The position numbers and the translations under genes are program-made. From JAWXCE01 sp033764775 (GTDB taxonomy: Bacteria; Pseudomonadota; Alphaproteobacteria; Rhizobiales; Rhodomicrobiaceae), in assembly GCA_033764775.1 (NCBI GenBank), contig JANRIQ010000002.1, positions 124,001 to 188,000 on the forward strand: DNA of 64,000 nucleotides, given 5' to 3'. Every line of letters starts with the position of its first letter. Position 1 is the stretch's first letter. Positions 9,707 to 17,539 of the stretch are shown here, in pieces. The notes beneath the pieces are model-generated. The model saw only the letters and a list, made by a program, of their open reading frames with translations. It made no database searches and was not told where the DNA came from.

Positions 9707-9715
9707 TCCACGCTT

Positions 9716-10051
9716 TTAGCGCTCCGCCGGGTCGCGGCGCAGATGATCCGGGATCGGGTAGGGTGCGACTGCGATCTCATCTTCCTGTTCGCGCATGGTG
9801 TAGGCATCATGCCAGGCCTGAATGCGCAACAGCGTCTCCATCTTGATACCAAACGCCTTCTCGACCCTGAGCGCCATCTCAGGGGAGAGCGCCGCATGGC
9901 CGTTGAGCAAATCGGACAACGTGGCCCGGCGCACGCCAAGGATCTCAGCCGCCTGCGTCACCGACAAATCGAGGGGCGCCAGTACGTCCTCGCGCAGAAT
10001 TTCCCCGGGATGGGCCGGCTTCATGCGCACTCTGAGCGGTTCCTCCTGCAT
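9716..10051 (-). CDS. higA: HigA-type antitoxin
   Basis: 111 residues. The helix-turn-helix is plain (HPGEILREDVLAPLDLSVTQ, then AAEILGVRRATLSDLLNG), followed by the HigA-typical LSPEMALRVEKAFG and a tail ending in PYPIPDHLRR. HigA neutralises the HigB mRNA interferase and represses the operon. Toxin is first and antitoxin second, as is usual for higBA, with a 1-nt TGATG stop-start overlap. On an element like this the pair would stabilise inheritance. A perfect palindrome upstream of the toxin gene (10345-10365) is the probable operator. Confidence 0.92.
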   Translation of the reverse strand: MQEEPLRVRMKPAHPGEILREDVLAPLDLSVTQAAEILGVRRATLSDLLNGHAALSPEMALRVEKAFGIKMETLLRIQAWHDAYTMREQEDEIAVAPYPIPDHLRRDPAER

Positions 10052-10335
10052 CAGTGGTAATCCTCCAAATCCAAGTCGCTAATCGTATCGTCATCGCGCC
10101 GGAACGTCAGCCGCCAGTTCGCCGAAACCGAGATGCTCCATGTCCCCGCCCGGTCGCCAACCAGTCGATGGATGCGCCAGCCCGGCCGGTCCCGGATATC
10201 CTCCAGGCTGTCCGCCGCTAGCAGCTCCGTCAGTATCCGTCTCAATCTAGCCACCTGATCGGGGCGCACCTCGCGCGGGTTGTTCTCTAGAAGAAGCCGC
10301 CTCAGGCCACGGTGGCGAATACTAATGATCTTCAT
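10051..10335 (-). CDS. higB: HigB/RelE-family toxin
   Basis: 94 residues from the ATG at 10335. The protein shows the RelE-like HigB fold: RRILTELLAADSLEDI, RPGWRIHRLVGDRAGTWSI, SVSANWRLTFR and a terminal DLDLEDYH. HigB toxins cut ribosome-bound mRNA. Longer readings exist upstream but have no family similarity and would run through the operator. It is shorter than the antitoxin and overlaps it by 1 nt, as in known higBA loci. Confidence 0.9.
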   Translation of the reverse strand: MKIISIRHRGLRRLLLENNPREVRPDQVARLRRILTELLAADSLEDIRDRPGWRIHRLVGDRAGTWSISVSANWRLTFRRDDDTISDLDLEDYH

Positions 10336-10344
10336 ATAACAGAA

Positions 10345-10365
10345 TTGTACGCTATTACCGTACAA
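10345..10365. promoter_or_regulatory. higBA operator palindrome
   Basis: TTGTACG-N7-CGTACAA, perfect 7-bp arms, 10 bases before the higB start. Position and symmetry fit a HigA dimer site for autoregulation. A -10-like TACAAT can be read on the minus strand across the left arm, so bound HigA would block polymerase. Confidence 0.75.
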
Positions 10366-10495
10366 ATGGCAAACGGATATTTGCAATCGGAGGCGCTTGG
10401 GTTCACGTGTGCCAAGACTCACGCTGCGCGCTTCCCCCATTCGATTCAGGAAGGTCCGGCTTACGCCGTGCATAATTGCGCGTTATAGAACGTGA

Positions 10496-11155
10496 ATGTG
10501 TGGACGATTCACTCAATTCTTCACATGGGCTGAACTCGCAGCCCTTTACAATCCCACCAACCCGCTGGCGCTGAACCTGCGGCCGTCCTGGAACGTCGCG
10601 CCGACGCAAGATGTCGGCGTCATCGTCCCGGAGCCGCAGGGATTGGTCTATACCACGATGCGCTGGGGCCTTGTGCCGGTCTGGGCCAAGGACACCAAGA
10701 TCGGGGCGCAATGCATCAACGCCCGGCTCGAGACGGCGGCGACGAAACCCGCATTCAGAGCCGCTTGGAAGGCCCGGCGCTGCCTGATCCCCGCATCCGG
10801 TTACTATGAATGGCAGACGGTAAATATCGACGGCAAAACGCAGAAACAGCCCTTTCATATCACGCGCGCCGATGGTGTTCCGCTGACTTTCGCGGGGCTG
10901 TGGGAACGCTGGAAGGACGACATGCTGAGCTTTACGATCTTGACGACGGCGGCAGGCACAGCGACTGCCGCCCTTCATGATCGAATGCCGGTGATGCTGG
11001 ATGATGTCGGGATGGCCGCGTGGTTGGCCGGGGGCGATCCCATCCCATCCGACGCGATCGAAGCGCAGATAAACTACTGGCCAGTAGCGCGAGAAGTCGG
11101 GAAGCCAGCCTATAACCGGCCAGAATGCATAAAGTCGCTAACCGAAAATACCTGA
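10496..11155 (+). CDS. SOS-response-associated peptidase (YedK/HMCES family)
   Basis: 219 residues. After Met removal the protein starts with Cys2 (MCGRFTQF), the residue that crosslinks to abasic sites in ssDNA. Other family landmarks are present: WNVAPTQ, MRWGLVPVWAKD, NARLETAATKPAFRAAW, CLIPASGYYEW and HDRMPVML. Host members shield abasic sites at forks. Element-borne copies may protect single-stranded DNA that enters during conjugation (inference). It stands alone on the plus strand, divergent from higB, so the 160 bases between them hold both promoters. I see no clear LexA box there. Confidence 0.9.
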   Translation: MCGRFTQFFTWAELAALYNPTNPLALNLRPSWNVAPTQDVGVIVPEPQGLVYTTMRWGLVPVWAKDTKIGAQCINARLETAATKPAFRAAWKARRCLIPASGYYEWQTVNIDGKTQKQPFHITRADGVPLTFAGLWERWKDDMLSFTILTTAAGTATAALHDRMPVMLDDVGMAAWLAGGDPIPSDAIEAQINYWPVAREVGKPAYNRPECIKSLTENT

Positions 11156-11286
11156 CACTAATGAAGCCAGTATAATTGGCGACATTAGGCGCATTATCGA
11201 AATATTTGTTGCCATTGTACTGTTCTGTTGTACGCTCCGGTTGTGCAAATGAGAGATGCCAAGCCTTCGAGTTGTGGAAGACACCC

Positions 11287-11601
11287 ATGGCCAAGCCAGA
11301 ACCGGAACTCGCGATCAATTTCGATTTGCTCGACAGTATCCGGGACCTCCGGCTGAAAGGGGTTCTTCAGGAACATTCGCGCGAGCTGATCACAGCGCTT
11401 CGCGCCGCCTATTACGGTCCCCACACGCTCACCGTTCGCGAGCGTCTCCTCTATGAACGCAAAGTGCTCCCGGCCCTCGTCCTGCGCGGCCACTTAAGAA
11501 ACTCGACGCTGGAAAGCATCACCTCCACGGCTATTTCAGACGAAACCGACAAAGAACGAGCGCACTCTCCCCGGGAGCACCTCCTGCGACGCCTCGCCTA
11601 A
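11287..11601 (+). CDS. small protein of unknown function
   Basis: 104 residues from the ATG at 11287, preceded by GGAAG at good spacing; a reading from 11176 adds 37 residues without protein character. It is soluble, acidic to neutral and mostly helical (INFDLLDSIRDLRLKGVLQE, then YYGPHTLTVRERLLYERKVLPALV). No family is recognised. It sits among small plasmid-type genes and is probably expressed from its own promoter in the 130-base gap after the YedK gene. Confidence 0.6.
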   Translation: MAKPEPELAINFDLLDSIRDLRLKGVLQEHSRELITALRAAYYGPHTLTVRERLLYERKVLPALVLRGHLRNSTLESITSTAISDETDKERAHSPREHLLRRLA

Positions 11602-11992
11602 GCCCCTGCTCCCGGCAGGCGTTACTGTACCTCCGAAGCGAACGCTCCCTGATAACGCGAGGCCCAATTCACGAGCCTCCTCGCCGCATCCCCCTTGCTG
11701 CCTACATTCTCTCGCCTTACACGGCCCGCCGCAAGTGACCGAAAGGGGAAGGCGGCCCTGTTGGCTTGCCGGACGAATGACCTCTCCTTTTGTCATGGCC
11801 CCGTCCGTAGCGGCTTCTTTTTCTGGGCCTTAGCGCCTTGGCTCGCTTTTACGCACAACGGGGGGCTTAGTCCCCCCGTGCTCCACATGCGTTTCGCTCC
11901 TTCGGATGCGCGCGCGAGACCGGCGGGCGCTTTCTTTGGCCCAGAAGCCGCGATGGGCGCGGCCTCACACATGACAAAGAAGGAGAAGTATC
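11602..11992. other. intergenic region with perfect hairpin
   Basis: 391 bases with no convincing gene. ACGGGGGG-CTTAGT-CCCCCCGT (11858-11879) is a perfect 8-bp hairpin. It is followed by CTCCTTCGGATGCGCG, which loosely resembles the CCCTTCGGGTGCAGG stretch before the DUF2493 gene. The hairpin lies about 110 bases upstream of the next start codon, similar in layout to the leaders at 8584 and 13193. It may be a leader fold or ssDNA promoter for the small gene at 11993. Confidence 0.5.
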
Positions 11993-12205
11993 ATGGCGCA
12001 ATCCAACAACCGTCCGACTCACCGCGCATTCGTCACGTTCGGCGAAGGCCGCAACAAGGTCTGGCGCGAAATCGGCGCTGCGTGGGCGCATGAAGACGGC
12101 GAAGGCTTTAATGTGAAGCTCGACCTCATGCCGCTGCAAGGCCAGCAGATCATCCTGCGCACGCCAAAGGTGAAAACCCCGGCCGATGAGCAGGGAGAAG
12201 TCTAG
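11993..12205 (+). CDS. small conserved plasmid-type protein
   Basis: 70 residues, with a good AAGGAGAAG site before the ATG. The pattern HRAFVTFGEGRNKVWREIGAAW, HEDGEGFNVKLDLMPLQGQQIILR is that of a small beta-rich family often seen on plasmids and phages beside replication and transfer genes. Its function is unknown to me. A 9-bp hairpin with a GCAA tetraloop follows the stop and probably ends the transcript. Confidence 0.75.
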   Translation: MAQSNNRPTHRAFVTFGEGRNKVWREIGAAWAHEDGEGFNVKLDLMPLQGQQIILRTPKVKTPADEQGEV

Positions 12206-12222
12206 GAGGAGATCCAGGCTTC

Positions 12223-12244
12223 CGGGGAGGCGCAAGCCTCCCCG
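12223..12244 (+). terminator. stem-loop after the small gene
   Basis: CGGGGAGGC (12223-12231), loop GCAA, GCCTCCCCG (12236-12244): a perfect 9-bp stem with a stable GNRA loop, 18 bases after the stop of the gene at 11993. It lacks a T-run, so it may stabilise the RNA 3' end instead of acting as a true terminator. Confidence 0.5.
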
Positions 12245-12312
12245 CCCGCAGAGCGCTTCGCCCGCATCAAGGCGGCGCTCTATCCTCCCGCAAATAGCGC
12301 GGCGCGTCGCCT

Positions 12313-12702
12313 TCACAGGCCGCGCTCTTCCTGCGACGAATACCGGCGCGCGAGTTCGCGGCGCGCCCAGCGGCCATCGTCCTTTAGCTCCGCATTTTCC
12401 TGGTGCAACCGAGTCAGCTCCAACGCGGTTTGCGCATGCTCCTCCTTCACCGCCGACACCTTGTTATACGCTTTGTAAGCGCCGATGACGCCGGCCAACA
12501 TGGCGATGCCTGATCCCACCGCAGAACGCTTGATCAGCGCGGCTTTCAGCGTTGGCTCGCCCGCTTTGGGCTTGTCCGTAAGGGGTATGAACGCGATGAG
12601 GGACGCGGGCGCCGACGCAACCCCCGACCAGAACACCCAGCTTTTGACCGCGGAGAACCAGGCGCTCGGCCCGCGGTAGCGTTTCTCTGATTGATCCCCC
12701 AT
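12313..12702 (-). CDS. small membrane protein with coiled coil
   Basis: 129 residues. Two hydrophobic segments (about 21-40, WVFWSGVASAPASLIAFIPL, and about 63-78, AVGSGIAMLAGVIGAY) are followed by a charged helical tail (AQTALELTRLHQENAELKDDGRW) that should form a coiled coil in the cytoplasm. No family is recognised. It lies 6 bases after the stop of the upstream minus-strand gene at 12709, so the two are one operon. It may be a membrane-tethered accessory of transfer or maintenance. Confidence 0.65.
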   Translation of the reverse strand: MGDQSEKRYRGPSAWFSAVKSWVFWSGVASAPASLIAFIPLTDKPKAGEPTLKAALIKRSAVGSGIAMLAGVIGAYKAYNKVSAVKEEHAQTALELTRLHQENAELKDDGRWARRELARRYSSQEERGL

Positions 12703-12708
12703 AAGCCT

Positions 12709-12984
12709 TCACTCCGCAATCGATGGCATCATCCCGTGCACCATGCGTCCGAGGTACTGGACACTGCGGACGCCGATCACGCCGGGCCGCAAAACCTCAG
12801 GATCGATGCCGCAGACGACAACCGTCTCATCGACCAACCGACGCCCCATCTCGCCAGGCCGGCGCGGAATGCCGTCCTCCCGCAGCACAATCTGAGGCGC
12901 ACGGTTCGCGAGTTCGGTTAACGCCTCACCCGCGGTGAACAGCGACCCATTCTGAGATCGCGGCATCTCGCTCACCTCTTCCAT
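12709..12984 (-). CDS. small protein of unknown function
   Basis: 91 residues from the ATG at 12984, with GAGGAGG 9 nt upstream; another ATG at 12966 is possible. Residues such as TAGEALTELANRAPQIVLREDGIPRR and DETVVVCGIDPEVLRPGVIGV look like a compact alpha/beta domain. No family is recognised. It is the first gene of a two-gene minus-strand operon with the membrane protein at 12313 and diverges from the DUF6876 gene. Confidence 0.6.
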   Translation of the reverse strand: MEEVSEMPRSQNGSLFTAGEALTELANRAPQIVLREDGIPRRPGEMGRRLVDETVVVCGIDPEVLRPGVIGVRSVQYLGRMVHGMMPSIAE

Positions 12985-13192
12985 CCCCGTGACCCTCCTC
13001 GCAGTGTTCCCGCGCGCATCGCATGTTCTCGATTCGAGCTTTCTCTGTTCACTGTACTGTCGCCATCTTAAGAATTCGTTAAGCCTCAGGGCAGGACAAA
13101 CCCACCACCTTCCACTCGCCGGCGCCCGGGCCGGCCTCTCATCCGCCGGTTCTGGCCTCGCGCGCGGCCGCGTCAACACCGAACGGCCTCCC

Positions 13193-13241
13193 CCCGCGTG
13201 GACACGCGGGTCCCCCCATTACGGCTTTAGGGGCTAAAGCC
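13193..13241. repeat. two tandem perfect hairpins in a 346-base intergenic region
   Basis: CCCGCGTG-GA-CACGCGGG (13193-13210) and GGCTTTAG-GGG-CTAAAGCC (13223-13241), each with perfect 8-bp arms, lie 12 bases apart. They sit within the 12985-13330 gap between divergent genes, about 90 bases before the DUF6876 start codon. Without T-runs they are not standard terminators. The layout repeats what is seen before the genes at 8766 and 11993. Confidence 0.6.
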
Positions 13242-13330
13242 CTGTTGACCCGCCCGCTTGTGCGCCAGGCCGGATCGCCCCGGCACCGAGGCCGTCAATC
13301 CCGGCGGCCTTGAAGCCCAAGGAGGCCGTG

Positions 13331-13693
13331 ATGGCAAAGACCCTGACGAAAGCTGATTTGAGACAATTCACCGGCACCGAAACCTGGTACCGCCACCCGC
13401 TCGTGCGCTCCATGCTCTACACCGAAGGCGCGCAGTACGTCGCCGAGACAGGCGGCGCCTACTGGCTTCTCGACGAGATGGCCTTCGCGCAAAAAGCCGA
13501 GCCGAGCGTCGCGACTCAGCCTTTCCAGCTGTGGACGCTAAAGGTGCGCGACGACCATACCGCAACGCTCACCTGCGCCGACGGCAATGGAACCGCGATC
13601 TTGGAGAAACCTATCGAGTATACCGACTTCCCCCTACCCGAGATCACGTTCTATGTCACCGACAACATGATCCTGCTGCCGAGCGAATACTGA
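13331..13693 (+). CDS. DUF6876-family protein
   Basis: 120 residues from the ATG at 13331 (AAGGAGG just upstream). The pattern LRQFTGTETWYRHPLVRSML, TEGAQYVAETGGAYWLLDE, LWTLKVRDDHTATLTCADGNG, and the end ITFYVTDNMILLPSEY match what I know of DUF6876, a family frequent on plasmids and in phages without assigned function. It is soluble and beta-rich. A 10-bp hairpin follows the stop. It lies next to the relaxase operon, in what may be the leading region during transfer. Confidence 0.78.
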   Translation: MAKTLTKADLRQFTGTETWYRHPLVRSMLYTEGAQYVAETGGAYWLLDEMAFAQKAEPSVATQPFQLWTLKVRDDHTATLTCADGNGTAILEKPIEYTDFPLPEITFYVTDNMILLPSEY

Positions 13694-13702
13694 CCTCAAC
13701 CG

Positions 13703-13725
13703 GCGGGAGGCGTCGCGCCTCCCGC
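13703..13725. terminator. hairpin between convergent genes
   Basis: GCGGGAGGCG (13703-13712), loop TCG, CGCCTCCCGC (13716-13725): a perfect 10-bp stem between the DUF6876 gene and the convergent minus-strand gene ending at 13787. No T-run follows. It probably separates the two transcripts. Its arm resembles the stem at 12223-12244 (GGGGAGGC / GCCTCCCC). Confidence 0.55.
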
Positions 13726-13786
13726 TTCCAACGTATCGCTCACGCTTGACACGGCGCTCTGTCTCCGGCCGAAACCAGCTTCATCC

Positions 13787-14158
13787 CTAACCCCGCGCCA
13801 CATCCAAAGACTGTTCATCCTTCAAACGAACACATATCAGTTCGACAACATACGGCGTCTCGGGTCCAAGGTCATTCTCATGCGCGTGGCGTTCGGTGAT
13901 CTCGCCCACGTCCTCATCTTCCAGCCCCTCATAAAGCTTGATGAGATTGCGTCCCTCGATCGTCACGCGATGCTCGTAAAAATGCAACACAATTGCGCCC
14001 ATCGCCAAATCAAGTTCGGTTTCAACCAAACGCTGATAGGGCAGCGAGCAGCGGCCGCCATCGGCAAACACGAGGCCAAGCCGTCCCCCGCGCTCTTTCA
14101 TGTTGAAGAGCTTGTAGGCCTCGATGCCACCCTCTTTACCGACCAGCGTCCGCCGCAC
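13787..14158 (-). CDS. protein of unknown function, overlaps relaxase end
   Basis: 123 residues if translation begins at the GTG at 14158 (VRRTLVGKEGGIEAYKLFNM); a TTG slightly upstream is also possible. The 5' end overlaps the last codons of the relaxase gene, so expression is coupled to it. The protein reads as a beta-rich domain (GRLGLVFADGGRCSLPYQRLVE, GAIVLHFYEHRVTIEGRNLIKLYEGLED) with an acidic end. I do not recognise a family. An accessory role in DNA processing during transfer is only suggested by position. Confidence 0.65.
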   Translation of the reverse strand: MRRTLVGKEGGIEAYKLFNMKERGGRLGLVFADGGRCSLPYQRLVETELDLAMGAIVLHFYEHRVTIEGRNLIKLYEGLEDEDVGEITERHAHENDLGPETPYVVELICVRLKDEQSLDVARG

Positions 14159-16919
14159 GTTCTTCAATCCTTCCCTGATAATCGATACCGCTAATCCGAC
14201 CCGGATCGGCGACCTCCCGGTCCGCCACCGCCCGGCGATGATCCCGGATCGCGCGCGCGCGATCGACATCGAGCTCGCGCTCCGGATCCCGGAAGCGCGA
14301 GGAGCGAGTGCGCGGTTTGAGCATCCTGTCGAGACCGCCCTCAATCAGCTCAAGCGCCGCCCCGCGCGCCCCCGTGCGCGCAACCGCGCGTTTCATGGCG
14401 TCGACATCGTCGGTGAAGATCTCAATGCCATCACGCGCCCGGCTCGCCGAAACGTAAAACTGCTCATGGAACGTCGCCGCAGTCGATTGGCCCGACATCG
14501 CAATGATTACCTTATCGACGGTGCGGCCCTGGCTTGAGACGCTCGTCGTCACATAGCCATGATCGATATGGCCGAAGGCGCGCGGCAGCCGCCACCCATT
14601 GCGCAACACGACATCACCCTGTTTCGTGAAGCGCGCGATCTCGTGGAACGCCCCGTTCACAAGCTTTTGCCCTTCGGGCGTCTCCCCCTGCTCCGTGATG
14701 CGGATCACATCTCCCGGGGCAAAGGCTTTGCGCGTGAGCTCATAGACCTTGAACCGGGACGTGGCGCTCAAATCGAGCGGCCGGGCCCTTCCCTCTGCAT
14801 CCTCGATCACCACCCCCTCGCGGCCCGCCTCTCGGACGAGAAAGCGGTCGCCCCGCACAATGCCCGGCATATTCTGCGCAAACTTCACGACCATCCCCGG
14901 ACGATAGCGCCGAGCCTCGCCCCGCTCCGCCTCCGTCCAACGTGTGTCCTTGAGCACCGGAAGCCCCTGCTCTGCGTCGAGCAAGCCCTTCATCATCAAC
15001 CGGTGACGCAGCGCAGCCGTCACCCTGTCCTTCTCAAGATGGGTGGGGGCAACAATCAAGACGCTTTTTCCCGCCTCACGCGCCTGCAAATAGGCCCGCG
15101 ATAATGCCTCAAGCCGCTCGATCTCGTCGGCATAGCATTTCACCGAACCCATCCCTTCGAGCACCTTCCAACTTCTCGCAAGCTGTCCCTGCGCGATCGC
15201 CTCCACCGCGTCCCGGTAAGCCCCTTTCTGGCGCACGATCACGTTCACTTCCGCCGCCCGAATCCCGGCGCGCTCCTCAAGGATGCGAAGCGCGTCCCCG
15301 CGCGTGACAGACCCATGCTGACGACTGTCGCCAGAGAGGATCACACGCACATGGCAGGTAGCGGCTAGCTTGAGAAGCTTCAGCATTTCCGGCACGGAAA
15401 TAAGACCCGCTTCGTCCACCCAGAGCACGCTCCCCTGGGGTAGCTGCTTTTGCATGGCGTCATCAACGAGGAGGCGCTGCAACGTCTCAGCGCCGCCAAA
15501 ACCCTCCGCCTTCAGCACATCGCGCGCTGCCGCCGTGGGCGCAAAGACGCGCGTCTGCCGCCCGCCGGCGGCAATCCCGCGGACGGCCTCCTGCATCAGC
15601 GTCGTCTTGCCGGTCCCGGCCCCACCCCTCACCACCAGCACCCGATCACTTGAATGCCAGAGATGCTCAATCGCCGTGCGCTGCTGCTCGTTGAGAAATC
15701 CCAGTGTCACCGACAGGCTCTTGGCGAGCGGCGGGCAAGTCATACGGCTCTCGCGCGCTAAGCGCACGAGAGCCTCCTCCTCGGCAAGAACCGCACGGGT
15801 CGTCACCACCCGCCTTCCCTCAACCTCGCCGCGCACGAACCGCATCCGTCCCGCCTCAGCCAAGACCTCCTCAGGCGTTGCATGGCCGTAGGACGCGATC
15901 AGCGCTTCGGCCAAAAGCCGCCGCTCGGCCACCACCGACGCACGCTCAAAGGCGTGCTCGACCGCCCGTTGGGCGGCTTCGCGAGCAGCGCCACGGGTTA
16001 GAGAGAGCCCCCCAAGCCGCGCCTTCGCAACCGCGCCGTCAAGGCTCGCCCGCTCACGCGCATCGAGCCGTTTCAGCCACTGACCTCTCAGCTCGGCCTC
16101 CGAAAAATCGACCCGCTTTGATCTTCGCGTACGCTTGCCGAGCTCGCTCTTGCGGTGGGGATCGGTAATATTGCGCTTGGCCGCCGCCTCTTCGATCTCG
16201 GCGGTGCGGCGCGAATACTTCTCAAGCGTTACGCGCTCAAAACCCTGCAAGTCCCAGTACCGACCGTGGCGCTCCACCTCGAAGCCGAGGCCGCGCATAT
16301 AGCGGGCAAGGCGCGACAGGAATAAAGCTTCGTAATAAGACCCCTCACCTTTGATATCGCCGATCTGCGCCGCCTTCCAGCGCCGCTCTTGCGGATCAAA
16401 GGTCAGGTTCAACGCATAGGCATGCATATGCAGATGCGGATCCGGCACACCGTCGACCGGACGGGTCGTATCATGCAGGAACCCTGCCCAGATCATATTG
16501 CCTGTGGCGCGGTCTTCATTTTTACCCCCAGCCCGCACCCGCGTCTTCACCTCGCGCTCGATGTCGCGCATGGTCGCGATCACCGCCTTGCGGAAGGCGT
16601 CCACAATGCGCTCATCACCCGTTACAGCATGCAAAAGCGACACCGATTTCGGTGCGTTGAAAGTAAAGTCCGCTCCAACCCGCCGGTCGGACTTCGTCCG
16701 GGGCGTAAGCTTTTCACCCGTCAACGGGTGAATATTGTCGATGAGCTTTCCGAAGTCAGAACGCCTCACTTCCCCCGTCATGCCAAGGCGAGCCGCCGCA
16801 AGCCCGTACCACGTTCCCACGGTCTCGGAGCCCTGACGGTAATAATCGGCGTGCCGAAGCGCCTTGTCGAAATACTGTTTCGCCGCGGGTGCCGAAATCG
16901 ACTGCGTGATCCTTAACAT
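14136..16919 (-). CDS. MobF-family conjugative relaxase-helicase (TraA/TrwC-like)
   Basis: 927 residues. The N-terminal relaxase has the paired tyrosines of MobF enzymes (HADYYRQG, Tyr26/Tyr27), the family phrase FTFNAPKSVSLLHAV and the HUH metal motif DPHLHMHAY near 160-167. The RecD-like helicase half follows, with Walker A GGAGTGKTT near 429 and Walker B LWVDEAG near 500. Such enzymes nick oriT, stay bound to the 5' end and unwind the transferred strand. Length is close to that of TrwC. Catalytic residues look intact, so the element is probably mobile. The gap upstream (16920-17539) is the likely oriT. Confidence 0.93.
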   Translation of the reverse strand: MLRITQSISAPAAKQYFDKALRHADYYRQGSETVGTWYGLAAARLGMTGEVRRSDFGKLIDNIHPLTGEKLTPRTKSDRRVGADFTFNAPKSVSLLHAVTGDERIVDAFRKAVIATMRDIEREVKTRVRAGGKNEDRATGNMIWAGFLHDTTRPVDGVPDPHLHMHAYALNLTFDPQERRWKAAQIGDIKGEGSYYEALFLSRLARYMRGLGFEVERHGRYWDLQGFERVTLEKYSRRTAEIEEAAAKRNITDPHRKSELGKRTRRSKRVDFSEAELRGQWLKRLDARERASLDGAVAKARLGGLSLTRGAAREAAQRAVEHAFERASVVAERRLLAEALIASYGHATPEEVLAEAGRMRFVRGEVEGRRVVTTRAVLAEEEALVRLARESRMTCPPLAKSLSVTLGFLNEQQRTAIEHLWHSSDRVLVVRGGAGTGKTTLMQEAVRGIAAGGRQTRVFAPTAAARDVLKAEGFGGAETLQRLLVDDAMQKQLPQGSVLWVDEAGLISVPEMLKLLKLAATCHVRVILSGDSRQHGSVTRGDALRILEERAGIRAAEVNVIVRQKGAYRDAVEAIAQGQLARSWKVLEGMGSVKCYADEIERLEALSRAYLQAREAGKSVLIVAPTHLEKDRVTAALRHRLMMKGLLDAEQGLPVLKDTRWTEAERGEARRYRPGMVVKFAQNMPGIVRGDRFLVREAGREGVVIEDAEGRARPLDLSATSRFKVYELTRKAFAPGDVIRITEQGETPEGQKLVNGAFHEIARFTKQGDVVLRNGWRLPRAFGHIDHGYVTTSVSSQGRTVDKVIIAMSGQSTAATFHEQFYVSASRARDGIEIFTDDVDAMKRAVARTGARGAALELIEGGLDRMLKPRTRSSRFRDPERELDVDRARAIRDHRRAVADREVADPGRISGIDYQGRIEERAADAGR

Positions 16920-17539
16920 TTACAAGATCACCCTAATCGGATATGTTGAAAATTCAGTTAATGTCTTTTTTCTCAGACGTCTCCCCTAAGCCGAGCTTAG
17001 GATTGCAAAAAGGCCGTAACTCGTTCAATATCCTATGCGATTTCTGCAAAGCCTTAAAATCCCGCCTTGCAATTTCGCCACGAAATTGTTAACGCGGCGA
17101 CAGATGTTGCAGCATGAGATTGCAACGCAACCACATCATCGACGTCTCGAATTTCGACATTCGGAGACCTCCCAATATCGATAAATCGAAACCGTTTGCG
17201 ACACCTAATCGCCGGCGCCAAGACGGCGTCGACGCCAGCGGTTGATCGATTATAGCCCGTTCCGAACAGCAAAACCGTTGAAGGTGCAGTTCTGACCCCG
17301 TCATGCTGATCCATGACGACCGGGAAGGATACTTCTCAAGGGCGACCGTTAGGCCGGAAACTTACCTAATTCCCACCTTGCTTAGACGAGGCCAAACCAA
17401 CTAAAAGTTGCTTCCCATCCGAGCCCTGCGTTCAAGCCGAATGATACTCGGACAGGTAGCCCTGATTAACAAGCGTGCGATGCTGTTTGCTTCCAAGGCA
17501 TGAGGGATGACACGACAACAATCATCTACGTTGCTGTGC
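16920..17539. other. candidate oriT region
   Basis: 620 bases without a gene between the relaxase start and the Argonaute end. It is AT-richer than its surroundings and holds two perfect hairpins: CCTAAGC-CGA-GCTTAGG (16985-17001) and CAATTTCG-CCA-CGAAATTG (17070-17088). MobF origins usually lie near the relaxase gene and carry short inverted repeats beside the nick site, so this is the best oriT candidate in the window. It must also hold the relaxase promoter. I cannot place the nick. Confidence 0.45.

Noticed and set aside
11215..13065. Shared TGTACTGT-like words upstream of 11287 and near 13050
   Set aside because: Too short and degenerate to separate from chance by eye.
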